In this document: positions 1-8,105 of the stretch, in pieces
How the letters are laid out: each line of letters begins with the position of its first letter
Position numbering within the stretch: position 1 is the stretch's first letter
Assembly (NCBI RefSeq): GCF_001544495.1
Contig: NZ_FCNZ02000030.1
Coordinates: 1 to 51,495 of the forward strand
DNA length: 51,495 nucleotides
Direction of reading: 5' to 3'
DNA from: Caballeronia telluris
Lineage (GTDB): Bacteria > Pseudomonadota > Gammaproteobacteria > Burkholderiales > Burkholderiaceae
Translations under genes and position numbers: made by a program
The notes under the pieces: generated by a model
Database searches by the model: none
What the model was told of the DNA's origin: nothing
The model's input: the letters and a program-made list of their open reading frames with translations, nothing else

Positions 1-81
1 AGGTTTGCAGGCTCGAGATCCTTTAATTCCCACGCCTCCAGCCTGATGATTAGATCGCGATACTTGGGCGCCGGCGCTCGT

Positions 82-122
82 GATGCTGGACACCGACGCC
101 CGGGATGCTGGACACCGACGCC
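82..122. repeat. Short tandem repeat, 22-bp period
   Basis: GATGCTGGACACCGACGCC occurs at 82-100 and again, identical, at 104-122, separated by CGG. There are only two units. No gene is supported anywhere in 1-585, so this is noncoding or relic DNA at the window edge. Confidence 0.8.
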
Positions 123-210
123 ATCAACATGATCGTGGTGGCCCGGAAGGCGAGCGTCGATCGATATGATCGCGAGCGTAAGTCGCTTGTTTGGGGTGGA
201 GCGGTCGGTC

Positions 211-253
211 GAACGTCCACATGAGAGCCGGTGCGAACGTCCGTAGCTGGCCG
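211..253. repeat. Dispersed intergenic repeat, copy A
   Basis: A 43-bp segment running from GAACGTCC to TGGCCG matches 27527-27569 at 36 of 43 positions with no gap. Each copy contains AACGTCC twice. Both copies lie in noncoding DNA beside accessory genes. It looks like a small dispersed genomic repeat rather than an insertion sequence; its function is unknown. Confidence 0.6.
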
Positions 254-585
254 TTTGCCGAAGATCGCGATTCAGCGCCGTGCATCCGCCGCGCCCTCGG
301 CCCGAACTTCTAGATCCGACCCAAATCAGTCACCCGAGGCCTCTTATTGCCAGCGTCTCATGCCGGTGGTCATGCGCTGCTCAGGCACTTCGGGTTCCAC
401 GCCGAAACGGAGCTCGTCGAAGCGAACAACGTCAAGGTCACTAGCGTGCACGGGCCGGGACCCTCGATATTCAGTGGCACGACGTACGCAAGGTGCAGCG
501 GCAGCGTCGTTATAATCTCATCCATTACTATGAGGGATGTTAAACAGTGTTCACTATCATATATGACCGTTACAAACCAGCGAGA

Positions 586-1572
586 ATGCACAGTATAGAG
601 GCGAACGATTGGGTTCAGAGAACGATAGACTTTCTAGAGCAGCTGGAAAAAGGCGCGGACTTATCAATTTTGCACGACCGCCACGCGGCTACGATTGAAG
701 CGGGGGAGATCTGCAGTGAAAGCGGCTTGACGCGGGACAGCATAAATGCTCTCAAGCAACTCAGTACATTTCTCCCGGAAATTGCTTCTAGGTGTGGAGT
801 TTCGCCTGATTTTTTTGAGAATCGGGTCGGCGTTGGATTTTCGCTCTATCCTTTACTGCCGGAGCGTGGGCGACAAAAATTCACTAACGATAGGTATTTG
901 GAAAATATATATAGCTACGTAGAAGATTTCTCAGAGTGCCCCGATGCTCATTCGTCGATCAAGTTTTATCTCGACTGTGGAAATGCTCGGACGCATATTT
1001 CTTCGAGGACCGTTGCGGCGCTAAAGGCTGCGCTCAATATGAAGAACGAGATAATCGGAATTCTAGCGTCGCAATCTATGTGGTATGCCGATGGCACGTT
1101 AATGCACACCAAAGCTGCCAAGGCACTTGAAAAGAAACTGTCCCCGTCCTTCCGCGATCTCCCATCAGTAGAAGCGCTGGTCAAGTATTTTCGAGTAAAA
1201 CCCGGATCCACGCAGCCCAAGAAAAACAATGGGCAGGAATTTGAGACCAAACTTGAGGCAGTCTTTACCGCACTCGATGTTCCTTGCGAGCGCACGCCTG
1301 TTACAGGCGACTTCGGCGTCGATCTAATCATCTCGATCGGTTCAAAACGGATTGCCGTGCAGGCGAAAGACCATGCGGCCGCAATAGGGGTCTCCGCAGT
1401 AATGGCGGTGACGGCGGGAGCACGCCATTACCAATGTACAGATGCGGCGGTAATTTCAAAAGGAGACTTCACACCTGCCGCGCTCGAGCTTGCGAGAACA
1501 ACTGGCACGACGCTGTTATCGGAAGGCGCCCTCTTGCAAATGCTTCGAGATCGAGTACATTCTCTTTTCTGA
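586..1572 (+). CDS. Orphan Mrr-type restriction endonuclease-like protein
   Basis: Predicted 328 aa. The C-terminal third has the Mrr_cat/PD-(D/E)XK signature: GQEFE around residues 216-220, GDFGVDLI around 241-248 (metal-binding Asp), then VQAK around 258-261 (the (Q/E)xK element). The remaining C-terminus is the usual alpha/beta tail with 'TGTTLLSEGALLQML'. The N-terminal 200 residues are not recognised and may provide target recognition. Mrr-family enzymes cleave methylated or foreign DNA in the cytoplasm; that role is inferred here. No methylase lies beside it. I chose the ATG at 586; an in-frame GTG at 547 would add 13 residues. The gene is visibly AT-richer than the catabolic operon downstream, which suggests horizontal acquisition. 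Confidence 0.75.
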   Translation: MHSIEANDWVQRTIDFLEQLEKGADLSILHDRHAATIEAGEICSESGLTRDSINALKQLSTFLPEIASRCGVSPDFFENRVGVGFSLYPLLPERGRQKFTNDRYLENIYSYVEDFSECPDAHSSIKFYLDCGNARTHISSRTVAALKAALNMKNEIIGILASQSMWYADGTLMHTKAAKALEKKLSPSFRDLPSVEALVKYFRVKPGSTQPKKNNGQEFETKLEAVFTALDVPCERTPVTGDFGVDLIISIGSKRIAVQAKDHAAAIGVSAVMAVTAGARHYQCTDAAVISKGDFTPAALELARTTGTTLLSEGALLQMLRDRVHSLF

Positions 1573-1908
1573 AGAAGAGTATCAATTTGCGATTTCATGC
1601 TGCTAACGGTTGTGCGGTTGACTGACCACAATAATCCTTTCCTCTGCACATCGGCGTGCTGGGGATAAACGCTATTGTCCTCTCCACTTTCAATGATGTT
1701 TCAGTCTAGCGTCGATCGGAGAGGTCGTTCGTCGGCTTCGAAAGGATTGCGGGCGCTCAAACCGCCGCCTCCTTCGATAGATGAGTGGCCGCTTTTGGCC
1801 GACTGCGGAAGTCCGATTCGTTATTCGCTCAGAAACACAGCGATTACTGGACCAGTGCGTTTTCGCGTACAGTGCCCTAAACAGCTGGAACGGCCGAGGG
1901 AGCGCACG
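1573..1908. other. Intergenic, no gene seen
   Basis: I see no supported gene here. The reading frame of the next gene is open upstream of 1909, but that extension does not look protein-like. Confidence 0.6.
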
Positions 1909-2190
1909 ATGAAACGGAGCTACGCATACAAGGCGTTCACGGTCGTCGTTGAGACAGATCCAGTTGTACCTGCGTCGCGCAACGCCAAACTGCAAGCGCC
2001 CGAAGGCTTCTTCGCCGTCGTACAAATCACATCCGGACAAGGCGCGCCCATCACTTCGCCGGTACGCCTTTCAGGTGTTGGCGAGCGCCCGTTTGCTAGC
2101 GAAGCTGAAGCGCTTATGAGCGGGCATACAGCCGGCCAGAGACTGATCGAGGATTTGGCCGAAGGCGAGCGGGACGAGCCTAGCTCGTAA
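1909..2190 (+). CDS. Small conserved-looking hypothetical protein
   Basis: 93 aa beginning MKRSYAYKAFTVVVETDP. The ATG at 1909 is preceded by a purine-rich GAGGGAG, and protein-like sequence begins at this Met even though the frame is open upstream. The chain has a beta-rich first half (FTVVVET, GFFAVVQI) and an Ala-rich helical tail (RPFASEAEALMSGHTAGQRLIEDL). It has no signal peptide or membrane segment. The style resembles short orphan proteins common in Burkholderiaceae; I cannot assign a function. About 220 bp of featureless DNA separate it from the IclR gene. Confidence 0.55.
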   Translation: MKRSYAYKAFTVVVETDPVVPASRNAKLQAPEGFFAVVQITSGQGAPITSPVRLSGVGERPFASEAEALMSGHTAGQRLIEDLAEGERDEPSS

Positions 2191-2411
2191 ATCCTCCTAA
2201 GAAGTAATCGTCGAGTGGGCAGTGCTCCAATCTGCATTAGACACATCGCTGCGGACGGCGGTCGAATCTCTGAACTCCTTACCCGACCTTAACGCGGTCG
2301 TTCAACGGTGACATGGCGCAATGAGCGCTGTCGAGACCATCAACCGCCGTAGCCGCCCAGGGAAAGTCGTGCCTCGTGCAGACGACGCTGCTCCGGTTGG
2401 CTAGCAAAGCG

Positions 2412-3230
2412 TCAACCCGCTGTCCCGCGGGCAATTTCGCTTCCACCGGCGGTCACAGGCGTTTGTGCGATGGTCGCTATGCTCGCGTCGTACCGCGATC
2501 CTCTGCCGCCGAGTGCAACAGTCGCCCGCCGCGCGCTGTGGAGCAAAGTCGCTAATGCGGAGTTAATGACCGCCGGAACATCGAACCGTCCTTTTGGCCC
2601 GGAAAGCGTCAACGCGCCCTGCAACTCCCCGAACGAGTCAAACACAGGCACTGACGCCGATGTCGTTTCGGGGTCCCGCTCCCCGAACGAGACGGCCCAT
2701 AGCCGATCTCGAATCTCCTGCCAGCGCGGATCCAGCGTCTCGGTGAAAGCCAGCAATACTTTGCCGGAAGCGCCCTTATCGATTGCGAACTCTTCCCCGA
2801 CGCGAATCGATACCCGCACGCTGCGGCTCGGCTCGAAGCGATAAAGCACGAGCCGATGATCGCCCTGACGCACGTAGAAGCTCGCCGTTTCACCAAGCTC
2901 CGTGCTCAACTGCTGTAGCAAGGGTTCGATGACAGGCCCCACCTGGAAGGATCGCTGATAGAGCGTCGCAAGCCTTAACGGCTGATGACCAATCGCATAT
3001 TGCCCGTCGCTCAGTTTTCGAATGAAGCCGCCGTGTTCCAAAGCGCCGAGCAGTCGCAGAACCGTACTCTTATAAAGGTCGGTTCGGCGTGAAAGCTCGG
3101 TGAGCGTCAGGCGGTCGTCGGTTGGTCCGAACGCATCAAGTATGGCGAATGCCCGGTCCAAGACGGCGACGCCGCTGGACGCTTCTTTAGCGTCAGTGGA
3201 CGGATTTTTCTTCGACGCCTCTTTGTTCAT
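2412..3230 (-). CDS. IclR-family transcriptional regulator
   Basis: 272 aa with the two-domain IclR plan: an N-terminal winged helix-turn-helix (about residues 20-85, 'AVLDRAFAILDAFG...LTLTELSRRTDLYKSTVLRLLGALEHGGFIRK') and a C-terminal effector-binding GAF-like domain ('SFYVRQGDHRLVLYRFEP...IDKGASGKVLLAF'). The ATG follows a GGGGAGG ribosome site. It is divergent from the catabolic operon at 3387, with 156 bp between them. Two TTCTG-N5-CAGAA dyads lie in that gap, one next to this gene and one just before the lyase start. The arrangement implies autoregulation and control of the operon by a substrate or intermediate; the effector is unknown. Confidence 0.93.
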   Translation of the reverse strand: MNKEASKKNPSTDAKEASSGVAVLDRAFAILDAFGPTDDRLTLTELSRRTDLYKSTVLRLLGALEHGGFIRKLSDGQYAIGHQPLRLATLYQRSFQVGPVIEPLLQQLSTELGETASFYVRQGDHRLVLYRFEPSRSVRVSIRVGEEFAIDKGASGKVLLAFTETLDPRWQEIRDRLWAVSFGERDPETTSASVPVFDSFGELQGALTLSGPKGRFDVPAVINSALATLLHSARRATVALGGRGSRYDASIATIAQTPVTAGGSEIARGTAG

Positions 3231-3263
3231 TGGACCTCCCCAGTTAGCGTTCCTCCACTATAC

Positions 3264-3282
3264 AGTTCTGCGTGACAGAACT
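3264..3282. promoter_or_regulatory. Candidate IclR operator 1
   Basis: AGTTCTG-CGTGA-CAGAACT is a perfect 7-bp inverted repeat with a 5-nt spacer. On the minus strand a TATAGT hexamer (3257-3262) adjoins it, as expected for autorepression of the regulator gene. A degenerate third site (CCAGTTCT...TTCTGG) follows at 3283-3300. Confidence 0.7.
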
Positions 3283-3359
3283 CCAGTTCTATAATTCTGG
3301 GTTAACCCTTCTTCTCTTGTTTCGGTGACGCGCCTATAGTTCTTACTAACGAAACATCA

Positions 3360-3374
3360 TTCTGCCCAACAGAA
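3360..3374. promoter_or_regulatory. Candidate IclR operator 2
   Basis: TTCTG-CCCAA-CAGAA repeats the core of operator 1 with the same 5-nt spacing. It ends 12 nt before the lyase ATG at 3387, so bound protein would block transcription of the operon. Two matching dyads in one divergent control region are unlikely to be chance. Confidence 0.7.
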
Positions 3375-3386
3375 CTCAGGAGCAAT

Positions 3387-4370
3387 ATGAGCACCTCACG
3401 TCCTCAAGTCTTGATCAGCGAAGTCGGGCCGCGCGACGGTCTGCAAAGCATCAAGAGCGTCATGCCCACGGCGGCCAAACTTCGATGGATTTCGGCGCTG
3501 GCAGCAGCCGGACTTCAAGAAATCGAGGTGGGCTCTTTCGTTCCTCCCAAGCTCTTGCCGCAGATGGCCGACATTCGCGACGTCGTCGCGCACGCCTTGA
3601 CCATTCCGGGCCTGCATGTCGCTGTTCTGGCCCCCAACCTGCGGGGCTCGCAGGGCGCTTTCGAAGCAGGCGTACATAAGATCACGTTGCCGGTGTCAGT
3701 AACCGATGAGCACGCATTGGCCAATATCCGTAAAACCACCGAGCAATTGATTGAAGAGGTACGCAAGATCGTCGCATTGCGCGACGAGCAGTTCCCCGGC
3801 ATCGAGATCGAAGCGGGTGTTTCGGTTGCGTTCGGCTGCACCATCGCGGGCACGGTGACCGACGACCAAACGATTCGCATGTGCCTTGCAATGGCCGAAT
3901 GCGGCGTCGACGAAATCGGCCTTTCTGACACGAGTGGCTATGCCAACCCCGTTCAGGTTCGTCGCCTGTTCCGTCGGCTGCAATCCGAAGTCGGGGAAAA
4001 GGCAGGCGGTGCCCACTTTCATAACACGCGCGGGCAGGGCCTCGCAAACGTCGTCGCCGCACTCGACGTCGGCGTGACCACCATCGATTCAAGCCAAGCG
4101 GGCCTCGGAGGCTGTCCCTACGCGCCCGGTGCAACGGGAAATATCGTCACTGAAGACCTTGCATTCCTGTTGGAAGCGATGGGCTACGACACAGGTGTCG
4201 ATATCGACAAGCTCATCGCGGCACGGGCGATCCTCGCAGAGGCGCTTCCTGGCGAAGGGCTTTACGGACACGTGCAAGACGCGGGTTTGCCGAAAGGCTT
4301 CTCGTATGCAGACGGGCGCGCGCCGAGTGCGCCTCAACCGGAAGGCTGTTTGTTGGGAGCGGCGCAATGA
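3387..4370 (+). CDS. Hydroxymethylglutaryl-CoA lyase-like enzyme (DRE-TIM lyase)
   Basis: 327 aa, typical length for bacterial HMG-CoA lyase. Family motifs visible: EVGPRDGLQ (residues 12-20, catalytic Arg16 and metal-binding Asp17), GLSDTSG near 178-184, HFHNTRG at 210-216 (metal His210/His212) and GGCPYAPGATGN at 241-252 with the catalytic-loop Cys243. Enzymes of this family cleave 3-hydroxy-3-methylglutaryl-CoA or a similar beta-hydroxyacyl-CoA into acetyl-CoA plus a keto acid in the cytoplasm. The ribosome site is CAGGAG before the ATG. It is the first gene of the IclR-controlled operon, and its stop overlaps the start of the CoA-transferase gene, so activation and cleavage of one substrate are probably coupled. 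Exact substrate not determinable. Confidence 0.92.
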   Translation: MSTSRPQVLISEVGPRDGLQSIKSVMPTAAKLRWISALAAAGLQEIEVGSFVPPKLLPQMADIRDVVAHALTIPGLHVAVLAPNLRGSQGAFEAGVHKITLPVSVTDEHALANIRKTTEQLIEEVRKIVALRDEQFPGIEIEAGVSVAFGCTIAGTVTDDQTIRMCLAMAECGVDEIGLSDTSGYANPVQVRRLFRRLQSEVGEKAGGAHFHNTRGQGLANVVAALDVGVTTIDSSQAGLGGCPYAPGATGNIVTEDLAFLLEAMGYDTGVDIDKLIAARAILAEALPGEGLYGHVQDAGLPKGFSYADGRAPSAPQPEGCLLGAAQ

Positions 4371-5641
4371 GCGAAGTGCAATCGAACCAATCCTTGCCGT
4401 ACAGCGGCGTGCGTGTCGTGGAGATGACGCACATGGTAATGGGGCCGACATGCGGCATGGTGCTGGCCGACCTCGGCGCGGAAGTCATCAAGGTGGAGCC
4501 GATCACCGGCGACAGTACCCGCAACCTTCGCGGTTCCGGAGCCGGCTTCTTCAGTACCTTCAACCGCAACAAGAAGAGCCTCGCCGTTGATCTCAAGGAT
4601 CCACGGGGTTTGGAAATCGTCCACAAACTTCTTGCCGGCGCAGACGTGTTCAGCGAAAACTTCAAGAGCGGCACGATGGACAAGCTCGGCCTCGGTTATG
4701 CCGCGTTGTCCAAACTCAACTCCCGTCTGGTCTACGTTTCGCATAAAGGCTTCCTACCTGGCCCGTATGACCATCGCACCGCGCTCGATGAAGTTGTGCA
4801 GATGATGGGGGGCCTCGCCTATATGACTGGGCCCGAAGGAAGACCGCTGCGCGCAGGTACGAGCGTCAACGACATCATGGGCGGCATGTTCGGCGCAATC
4901 GGCGCAATGGCGGCGCTCGCGCAGCGCGAACGCACCGGACTTGGACAGGAAGTGCAAAGCGCCTTGTTCGAGAACAACGTGTTCCTCGTCGCGCAGCACA
5001 TGATGCAGTACGCGGTCACCGGCAAGGCCGCCGCGCCGATGCCAAGCCGCATCTCGGCGTGGGCTGTCTACGATGTTTTCTCGGTCAAGGACGACGAGCA
5101 GATCTTTCTGGCGGTTGTCTCGGATACGCAATGGGCGCTCTTCTGCGACGCGTTCGGCCTCGACGAGCTGAAATCCGATGAGCGTATCACCAGCAACAAT
5201 CAGCGCGTGCAAGCTCGCGAATGGCTGATGCCGCAACTTCGTGAGCATATGAAAGCGTTCTCCGCAGCAGAAATTAGCGCGATCTTCGAGCGCTGCGGAC
5301 TGCCTTATGCGCCGATTACGAAACCGCAGGACCTGTTCGACGATCCGCATCTTCTTGCAACGGGCGGCCTAGCCGACGTCACCCTTCCTCCTGACGCAAG
5401 CGGTGCCGGCCAGTCAGTGTCCACGAAAACAGCACTGCTGCCCTTGACGCTTAGCGGCGAACGACTGCAGTTGCGCGCGGCTCCGCCCTCACTTGGCCAG
5501 GACACGCGCGCTCTGCTTCAACAGTTGGGTTACTCGTCAGAAGAGCTCAAGCAACTGGCGGACGCCGGCGTCGTCAAGTGCCAGGCAAGCCAGTCCGGCG
5601 ATACGTCCAATCCATCTGCCAACGAACTGGCGAGCGCCTGA
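4367..5641 (+). CDS. Class III (CaiB/BaiF) CoA-transferase
   Basis: 424 aa. The N-terminus carries the family block 'MGPTCGMVLADLGAEVIKVEP' (about residues 25-45), followed by NRNKKSLAVDLK and the segment GTSVNDIMGGMFG, in which Asp169 is the expected catalytic residue that forms the acyl-anhydride/CoA-thioester intermediate. The family moves CoA between carboxylic acids, usually from succinyl-CoA. The ATG lies inside the lyase stop (ATGA overlap), so the two are translationally coupled. The natural reading is that this enzyme makes the CoA thioester that the lyase splits. The substrate is unknown; a branched beta-hydroxy dicarboxylate would fit. Confidence 0.93.
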   Translation: MSEVQSNQSLPYSGVRVVEMTHMVMGPTCGMVLADLGAEVIKVEPITGDSTRNLRGSGAGFFSTFNRNKKSLAVDLKDPRGLEIVHKLLAGADVFSENFKSGTMDKLGLGYAALSKLNSRLVYVSHKGFLPGPYDHRTALDEVVQMMGGLAYMTGPEGRPLRAGTSVNDIMGGMFGAIGAMAALAQRERTGLGQEVQSALFENNVFLVAQHMMQYAVTGKAAAPMPSRISAWAVYDVFSVKDDEQIFLAVVSDTQWALFCDAFGLDELKSDERITSNNQRVQAREWLMPQLREHMKAFSAAEISAIFERCGLPYAPITKPQDLFDDPHLLATGGLADVTLPPDASGAGQSVSTKTALLPLTLSGERLQLRAAPPSLGQDTRALLQQLGYSSEELKQLADAGVVKCQASQSGDTSNPSANELASA

Positions 5642-5722
5642 ATCGGAAAGCACCTATTAGAAGCAATGCGCCGCGCGTCGGCATGACAGCGCGCGGCCCG
5701 GTGCTTCATCCGGAGACGAAGC

Positions 5723-7039
5723 ATGACATCCATATCATCAAATATTGCGGCCGAAAGCGCCGTCAATACCACCCTTGAACAGCAGGCCGTTAGAAAAGCT
5801 GCGTGGCGTTTCATCCCTCTTCTTGCTCTCGCTTACTTCTTTAATTATCTCGATCGCACCAGCGTCGGCTTCGCGGCGCTGACGATGAACCGCGACCTCG
5901 GCCTGACCGCGACGCAGTTCGGCTGGGGTGCGGGCATCATGTTCGCGGGCTATTGCCTGTGCGAAGTGCCGAGCAATCTCGCGTTGTATCGGTTTGGCGC
6001 CCGACGGTGGCTCGCGCGCATCATGATCACCTGGGGCTTTTTCGCCGCCGCGACGGCGCTCGCGGTCGGACCGACCAGCTTTTATGCAATTCGTCTTCTG
6101 CTGGGTATCGGCGAGGCAGGTTTCTTTCCGGGCGTGATCTTCTTTCTGGCGGTGTGGTTTCCGGCCACCTATCGCACGCGAGTACTCGCATGGTTCACGG
6201 TCTCGACACCGCTTTCGTCATTGGTAGGCGGGCCTTTGTCCACCTGGCTTCTGAAGATGGACGGCGTCCTCGGGCTTGCCGGATGGAAGTGGATGTTTAT
6301 TGTCGAAGGCCTGCCGGCGTGCATTTTGGGCTTCTTTGTTTTGAAGATGCTTGCGGACAAGCCCGCAGATGCGAAGTGGCTGTCGCCGGAAGAGCGTCAG
6401 GCACTGCAAAGCGCGTTTGACCGAGAGGGCACTGCAAGTTCGAAGAAAAAGAATTTCAGCGCAGCTTTGAAGGATGTACGAATGTACATCCTCGCGATGA
6501 TCTCCTTCGGCTTCACGATGGGCTCATATGGCATCGGGATCTGGTTGCCGCAGATGCTCAAAGCTCATGGCATGAGCGTAACGCAGACGGGCTGGGTGTC
6601 CGCGATACCTTACTTCTTCGCGACCATCGCGCTTCTTTGGTGGGCAAAGCGGGTTGATCGTCGCGGCGGCCACATCGCCAATCTTGCAGCAGGTCTTTTT
6701 ATCGGCGCGATGGCGCTCGGCGTTTCAACGTATTTCCAGCAGCTTACTCCGGCATTGACGGGCATTACATTGGCATTGATCGGCACTATTGCTGGCCGCA
6801 CGATCTTTTACACGCTGCCGGCTCGGTTCCTGTCCGGTCAGGCGGCCGCCGGCGGACTCGCACTCATCAACTCTATCGGTGCACTGGGTGGTTTCGCCGG
6901 CCCATACCTCGTCGGCTACTTGAAGGACAGTTACGGCACCTTCACCGCAGGCATGCTTGGTTTGGCTGTCGTACTCGGTGTGACGACCTTGTTGACACTT
7001 TCCCTGTTGGCCTTCGAAAAGAGGAATCGCGCAGCATGA
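5723..7039 (+). CDS. MFS permease, anion:cation symporter type
   Basis: 438 aa with about 12 hydrophobic segments. The start 'WRFIPLLALAYFFNYLDRTSVGFAALTMNRDLGLT' and the loop 'CEVPSNLALYRFGARRWLARIMITWG' are characteristic of the ACS subfamily, which imports organic anions such as tartrate, phthalate and hexuronates by proton symport. GGAGA sits 6 nt before the ATG. It follows the CoA-transferase by 81 nt, and its 3' end overlaps the amidohydrolase by 4 nt. It presumably imports the operon's carboxylate or lactone substrate across the inner membrane. Confidence 0.92.
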   Translation: MTSISSNIAAESAVNTTLEQQAVRKAAWRFIPLLALAYFFNYLDRTSVGFAALTMNRDLGLTATQFGWGAGIMFAGYCLCEVPSNLALYRFGARRWLARIMITWGFFAAATALAVGPTSFYAIRLLLGIGEAGFFPGVIFFLAVWFPATYRTRVLAWFTVSTPLSSLVGGPLSTWLLKMDGVLGLAGWKWMFIVEGLPACILGFFVLKMLADKPADAKWLSPEERQALQSAFDREGTASSKKKNFSAALKDVRMYILAMISFGFTMGSYGIGIWLPQMLKAHGMSVTQTGWVSAIPYFFATIALLWWAKRVDRRGGHIANLAAGLFIGAMALGVSTYFQQLTPALTGITLALIGTIAGRTIFYTLPARFLSGQAAAGGLALINSIGALGGFAGPYLVGYLKDSYGTFTAGMLGLAVVLGVTTLLTLSLLAFEKRNRAA

Positions 7040-8052
7040 GCACAACCAGCAATTACCTCCCTGTCCGCGCGGAGTGGCTTGCGTCCGCAACGGAAGCGGC
7101 GCTCGAACCGGATATGCCCATTATCGACGCGCATCACCACTTATACGAGCGCCAGGGTTGGACCTATTTGCTCAATGAGTATTTGGAGGATGCGCGCTCG
7201 GGGCACAACATCACTGCATCCGTCTTCATGCAGGGACTGACTCGCTACCGCTCCACTGGCCCGGAACAGCTTCGTCCAGTCGGTGAGGTTGAGTATGTGG
7301 CTCAAGTCACCGCGCCCATGCAAAAGGAGAGGCCGCAGGTTGCTAAAGGTCTTGTGGGATACGCGGATCTCAGACGCGGCGCTGCGGTACGAGAGGTGCT
7401 TGAGGCAGAACTGGAGGCAGGCGACGGCCGCTTACGAGGTGTACGTCACCTGGTAACGTGGGATGCCGATGCGACCCTTGTGAATCCGCTGTCGGCCGTT
7501 CCGGGCGGTTTGCTGCTCGATCCCACTTACCGTGCAGGCGTCGCTCAGCTGAAGTCGTTGCGACTGTCTTACGACGCATGGCTGTTTTTTCCTCAACTCC
7601 CCGAGTTGTTCGATCTCGCCAAGGCGAATCCAGATACGCCTTTCATCATTAACCACTGCGGGGGCGTGGTGCGAATCGGCAGCTACACGGATCACCGAAG
7701 GGAAGTTTTTGATTCGTGGTCGCGCTCAATGCGCGAACTAGCGCGGTTGCCGAACGTTTATGTGAAGTTGGGTGGGCTCGGCATGCGGATCAACGGCTTC
7801 GACTTCGAAAAGGGTGAGAAGCCGCCGTCCTCCATCGAACTAGCCGAAACTTGGAAGCCCTGGATGCATACGTGCATCGAGGCGTTCGGTGCTAATCGCT
7901 GTATGTTTGAAAGCAATTTTCCGGTTGACAAAGGCTCCTACCCGTTCAGCAACGGCTGGAATGCGTTCAAACGACTTACCGCCGATGCAAGCGCACACGA
8001 TCGCCACGCTCTGTTTCAGGGCACTGTAACAAACGTCTATCGTCTCGCCTGA
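7036..8052 (+). CDS. Amidohydrolase-2 family (LigI/COG3618-like) hydrolase
   Basis: 338 aa TIM-barrel metallohydrolase. Visible motifs: IDAHHHLY at residues 30-37 (metal-binding His on strand 1), FIINHCGG around 209-216 (strand-6 His) and CMFESNFPVD around 290-299 (end-of-barrel motif, where Asp gives the catalytic base). COG3618 relatives include 2-pyrone-4,6-dicarboxylate hydrolase, L-fuconolactonase and sulfomuconolactone hydrolase, so lactone opening is the best guess. The start overlaps the permease stop (ATGA). In this operon it may generate the free hydroxy-acid that is then activated by the CoA-transferase and cleaved by the lyase. Substrate not identified. Confidence 0.88.
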   Translation: MSTTSNYLPVRAEWLASATEAALEPDMPIIDAHHHLYERQGWTYLLNEYLEDARSGHNITASVFMQGLTRYRSTGPEQLRPVGEVEYVAQVTAPMQKERPQVAKGLVGYADLRRGAAVREVLEAELEAGDGRLRGVRHLVTWDADATLVNPLSAVPGGLLLDPTYRAGVAQLKSLRLSYDAWLFFPQLPELFDLAKANPDTPFIINHCGGVVRIGSYTDHRREVFDSWSRSMRELARLPNVYVKLGGLGMRINGFDFEKGEKPPSSIELAETWKPWMHTCIEAFGANRCMFESNFPVDKGSYPFSNGWNAFKRLTADASAHDRHALFQGTVTNVYRLA

Positions 8053-8105
8053 GGCGCATACGCGTCGAATAAAGAATTACTAAGGGTTACCAAGGAGACA
8101 TGCAG

